Shown here: positions 60,346 to 64,000 of the stretch, in pieces
How the letters are laid out: every line of letters starts with the position of its first letter
How positions within the stretch are numbered: the first letter of the stretch is position 1
NCBI GenBank assembly: GCA_029718625.1
Contig: CM056376.1
Coordinates: 90,959,675-91,023,674 of the forward strand
Reading direction: 5' to 3'
Source: Synaphobranchus kaupii
Lineage: Eukaryota; Chordata; Actinopteri; Anguilliformes; Synaphobranchidae
DNA: 64,000 nt
Position numbers and translations under genes: made by a program
The notes under the pieces: model-generated
Told to the model about the DNA's origin: nothing
Seen by the model: only the letters and a program-made list of their open reading frames with translations
Database searches by the model: none

Positions 60346-60664
60346 TATGGCAGTTCATCGCCTCACTCAACCCCGTTTTATCACAGCTTTCGACGGGCAC
60401 CCGTTGGGCTCCGGTATGGTTAATGAGACGATGGGGCTGATTTGCATGCGTGCGGTTTTCGAGGATCATTCGGAGGACATCCGGTTTGTTCTCATCGATT
60501 CCCCAGCTTATCCCCTGGTTTTGGGGCATTCCTGGCTAGTGCAACACGGTCCACACATTAATTGGGGTCGGAGAAATGACATCATCCTCCAATGGGGTCC
60601 CCAATGCGCCTCACATTGTCGCATCACAGACTCACAGAGCATTTCTGGGCACACTGTCAATTAA
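60346..60664 (+). pseudogene. Gypsy-type protease-region fragment, C-terminal side
   Basis: Continues the frame cut at 54779: MAVHRLTQPRFITAFDGHPL, FVLIDSPAYPLVLGHSWLVQ and INWGRRNDIILQW. This is the standard second half of the Ty3/gypsy protease region before reverse transcriptase. Similarity to the other local copy (40491-40776) stops at about 60622; the frame then runs on to a stop at 60662-60664 in unrelated sequence. Confidence 0.82.
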
Positions 60665-61069
60665 AAATGTCAGAAATTATATGCGTGTTGGCTGCCATGC
60701 TGATAGAACAAAAAAACAAATCACGCATCTTCTTGCAGAGGAGTCACTTAAATAATTAGCCTATCAATATGTAGTGGAAATGTGATCGTATCTAAATAAC
60801 TCACATTTTCTGGAGTGTTATTTTGTATGGGGTGTCAGGGTTTTTTCCTACATTGTAAATTATTTGGCGGCCGCCAAAATGTTTTCACGGACTGCCAAAA
60901 TGAGAATAATTGCGAAAACGGCAAATAAAATCATATCCGAATTTTTGAAGCCCAAAATGTAAAAAAGGTAAAAGCTTCACCAAGTTCATGCAATGTTCTA
61001 ACAGAAGGTAGTATTGATAGTAGATTGTTGTTTCACCATCTTTAATGAAGGGATAAACTGTCTACTTAC
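60665..61069. other. No gene or repeat recognised
   Basis: AT-rich; nothing supported. Confidence 0.4.
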
Positions 61070-61215
61070 TATTTTACCGCAGCAACACTATAGGCTACTA
61101 TCTAACAGTATTTTACCTCAGCAACACTATAGGCTACTATCTCACAGTATTTTACCTCTGTGACATTCCACACTAGTTTACCTCAGTGACATTTTGTAAC
61201 ACTTACCTCAGTGAC
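61070..61215. repeat. Short tandem array, about 39-bp unit
   Basis: ATTTTACCGCAGCAACACTA followed by TAGGCTACTATCTAACAGT is repeated twice with C/T changes. Shorter derivatives (TTTACCTCAGTGACATT) follow three or more times. Confidence 0.85.
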
Positions 61216-61546
61216 ATTATTTGGAATACTTATCTTGCACACTTATTTTTTATTTCTGTTTTAGTGTTGTTTATTTATTTTTCTAGTTATGTGCTATTAA
61301 AATAAATGGTGTAATATTCAAATGTTCCAAAAGCTTCAAGGACCTTTGATTTATAAACCCTAACTCGTAAACACAAGTTCAATCCTACTGGTATTACAAC
61401 CAAAGCCTACATGGACTCTTTTACTCAAAAAATGTTGCAGCTCGCGCACAGCGTGCACTCGCACGACAGTGGACACCTGCCCTTCCCCCTATAGCCTTAC
61501 CCTGCAGTTGGTTTACCCTCCACCTATGATTATTAGTAGTAGTAGT

Positions 61547-62719
61547 TGTTACGACCCCGGAAGAGGACTGGACCCAAATGCACGACTCGTAGACAGGAAT
61601 ACAAAAACTCAATATGTATTATATGATCAGGGAAGTCCTGAGCATGGGGAGAAAGGCAAAAGCAGTTAAAGTTCCAAGCCGGAACTGGACTCAACCGGCA
61701 GGGCAGTATTGCTCCAAACCGGAGCTGGACTTTACAGGCACGCCGGAATTGTTCCAAGCCGGAACTGGACTTTACACACAGGACAGACAGACAGAGTGGG
61801 AGCGCTAAGCATCCAATAAATAGGCTTCTAACTAATACTCCTGAAGCGTAGGGAGAACATTGAATACAGACAGTCCAGGTATGAAGATGCGGGAGCAGTG
61901 GGAGCATGGAAAGCCAGGGGTGATGATGGAGACAGGTAACCGGGTTGTTTGGAGCAGGGGATGAGCGGGAGCGGTTGAGCAGGACAGTGGAGCGGAGCCC
62001 AGGCAGAACGCAGGCATGGCAGCAGGGCAGCGGCAGTAGCAGCATGGCAACAGCAGGGCGGCAGCAGCGACAGCAGAGGCAGGAGCGACAGCACATCAAC
62101 AACACCGTAGCACTGGCTGTGAGCGGGCACCGCCGCAGGGTGGAATAGCAGAAGCCCAAGCTGTATGCACACACGTCAGGTGGAAGGCAGGGAAACCGCA
62201 ACACAGGCAGGGATTTACCGACAACTGCAGGCTGGCAGACTTTAAGCAGACAGAGTTAGTTAGCGAGACGAAACAATGAACAGCGGGTTATGCTGTTCCA
62301 GACTGATCAGACTTAGATTAGACAGAATAGCAGGGCGAGTAAACACCGACACAGAACTAAACTGTTTAACGAAGCAACTAGACAGAGAACCAGACAGGAC
62401 CAGAGGTTTCAGACAAAGAGCATTAACGAACTGGCACAGGACAGAAAACACCGGGTGACTAAATGCAAACATTAATTGGAATCAATTAGGAACCGCGTGC
62501 GAATGTATGCGAGAGTGATTGAACAGAGCGGAGAGTGTGGAATGCATACAAAATGGGGGAATGGGATAGGCTGAGAAAGGAGCAGTGAAACCGAGTGATA
62601 CAAACGGGAAAACACGCCCAACCTGCAGCAAGGGGGGAAACACGGACAATGGAGAGACAAACACGAAACGGGGAGAGGGAAAACACGGAGAAACAATAGG
62701 ATGGGAGTGGAATGTTACA
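61547..62719 (-). mobile_element. Solo LTR inserted in an AGT microsatellite
   Basis: 1173 bp. The minus strand begins TGTAACATTCCACTCCC and ends GGGGTCGTAACA (TG...CA; cf. GTTACGACA at the end of the 31672-32390 LTR). AGTAGT flanks both sides (61541-61546 and 62720-62725), but the host sequence is an AGT repeat, so the duplication length is uncertain. Inside are three diverged copies of a 40-bp GTTCCAAGCCGGAACTGGAC-like unit (61668-61780) and a CAG-rich stretch (62020-62100). Confidence 0.8.
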
Positions 62720-62725
62720 AGTAGT

Positions 62726-64000
62726 AGTGTTATGATAAGTGTATGATATTTGTATAAAGATTCAACATTTTAAAATGTCCTATTTTTTATATGAATTCAA
62801 TTCATGTTAGTAAAATTAAATAACAAAGTATTTGCAAAGACTTGAGTTATCTACTGCTAAATAGCTAATGATACCTATATTTAATCTGTGGGGATTTTAA
62901 GTGTTGCAAGCTCTTGCAAAAAAAAAGATCATCAATAATCTGCCAATGAATGAATCTGATGAAAAAACTGATAAAATATTTTTAAAGTATATTGACTACA
63001 TTTTTATAGAGAAAGTATTTTATGTAGAAAAGTAAATTAGGAAAAGTGATGAAAGTTAGCAAAAATCCTTTACATTTTGTTCTATGCATAGCATGGTCAT
63101 AGGCTAGCAGACTGTAGTCAACCTTGTCTCATACAATTTCCAGTAATGCTACATTGCCAGATCAAGAGGACACCTTTTTAGTTATTGCATTTTATTCCAA
63201 TCTTTTTTTTTTTTCATTTTGCTATGTCGGGGACGGGGTAGGCACTAGGACCTTGGGTGCAATTACAGTCTCTAAGTGCTGACCCTGTATCAGTTTCAGC
63301 ACAGATGGAAAGATGGAAAACAATGACAGACAACAGGATGAAAAATGTTTTTTGCAAGGACATGGAGAATGTCCACACATTTTAGTGAGATTGTAGTCAA
63401 TTGGGGAACCCCCTGGACATGTGTTGGGATATGTGTCTTAAGTATATTAATGTTTACATGAATAAAACAATGATCCTGATAGCTTGCTTGAAAACTAACT
63501 CGCAAGCACCCCAGTCTATGTGTAAGAAAATGTGACCGCATAACCAAATGTATTAATTCAGTCAAGCAAGGTAACTTCCTCAAAAAAATGTCAAACTAAC
63601 TTCATACATATTCATAAAGGAAATTACCATGTAGAGCGGCACTAGTGTCACATAAAATTATTTTTCACACGATTGTCTTTGTCAAATTTGCATTTTTAAC
63701 AGTATCTTTTCTTGAACACCTAGGCTTTACTGATATATTATCATTTTTAAAAGAGTACCAGCAAGATTGTGCTGGAAAAATTTGAAAAGTATTCCCATTG
63801 AAATCAGAACTCTCTTCCTCTTCGTTATTGTCAGGCTCTCAAGAACAGAAAATCCACCTTGTTGACATATTGGGCCTTTTCCTCTCAGGTTTCAGACATT
63901 TTCACTTAATCATTGTGGCTGAGTTGAGAGTGCAGTGCCATGATGCTGATTGGTTGTTACAGGCAGAAAGTAGAACAAATGTAGACCAATAGCAGGCCAG
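62726..64000. other. No gene or repeat recognised
   Basis: AT-rich sequence with a T-rich run near 63204; short frames only. Confidence 0.45.

Larger units (their letters stand above)
41046..60622 (+). mobile_element. Gypsy-type LTR retrotransposon, broken by three nested insertions
   Basis: A 5' LTR-like block (41046 to about 41560, TGTCATGGTTTCC start) is followed by gag and protease pieces, all on the plus strand and in the order expected for Ty3/gypsy. The pieces are 41600-41835, 53876-54056, 54475-54779 and 60346-60622. They are separated by a tandem provirus (41836-53875), a SINE (54057-54458) and a piggyBac-like element (54780-60341), each with its own target duplication. Reverse transcriptase, RNase H and integrase are not present, and no 3' LTR was found, so the element is truncated on the right. 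The LTR's 3' part and primer-binding site also appear deleted. Confidence 0.85.

Noticed and set aside
61533..62204. 223-codon minus-strand frame rich in Cys, Leu and Pro
   Set aside because: It spans the solo LTR, including its CAG-rich and tandem segments, and matches no family.

Overview
The window looks like vertebrate, most probably teleost fish, genomic DNA. The coding sequence that can be recognised is split into short exons with GT/AG borders. The rest is dominated by fish-type transposable elements: L2-like LINEs, a tRNA-headed SINE, Tc1-like and hAT-like DNA transposons, gypsy-type LTRs and an endogenous retrovirus. Microsatellites are long and frequent. No bacterial-style operon, rRNA or CRISPR array is visible. 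The species cannot be named from the sequence alone.

Region by region. 1-5.07 kb: a LINE 3' end, two hAT-type MITEs, a gypsy-type LTR split by one of the MITEs, purine-rich DNA and a 26/27-bp minisatellite. 5.07-5.16 kb: a probable terminal coding exon of an unidentified plus-strand gene. 6.79-7.95 kb: an uninterrupted (CA)580 microsatellite. 8.4-18.3 kb: a transposon-dense block. It holds five copies or fragments of one foldback hAT family, two copies of adjacent insertions separated by exactly 8 bp, a dead Tc1-like element broken by two hAT insertions, and a solo LTR.

18.98-35.76 kb: the main host gene, on the minus strand. I assembled sixteen exons whose splice phases all agree, giving a 514-codon reading frame (1545 nt with stop). 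It encodes a signal peptide, a cysteine-rich ectodomain of the interleukin-17 receptor type, one transmembrane helix and a short cytoplasmic tail of about 56 residues. The best match by family features is IL17RE or IL17RE-like. Its introns carry a LINE tail, a foldback MITE, a Tc1 remnant with a solo LTR inside its terminal repeat, further MITEs and a second solo LTR.

36-41 kb: intergenic DNA with a long-hairpin Tc1-type element and MITEs. 41.05-60.6 kb: a nested stack inside one gypsy-type retrotransposon. Its gag is split by a 12.04-kb tandem provirus (LTR-int-LTR-int-LTR, 5091-bp period, 4-bp target duplication), then by a 402-bp SINE (16-bp target duplication). Its protease region is then split at a TTAA by a 5.56-kb piggyBac-like element, which itself carries a nearly full-length L2-like LINE with a nearly intact reverse transcriptase frame. 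60.6-64 kb: a short tandem repeat, another solo LTR, and unassigned sequence.

The most notable items are the tandem provirus with env-like but no visible gag or pol sequence, the repeated 8-bp-spaced hAT insertions, and the IL-17-receptor-like gene whose intracellular domain appears cut short.
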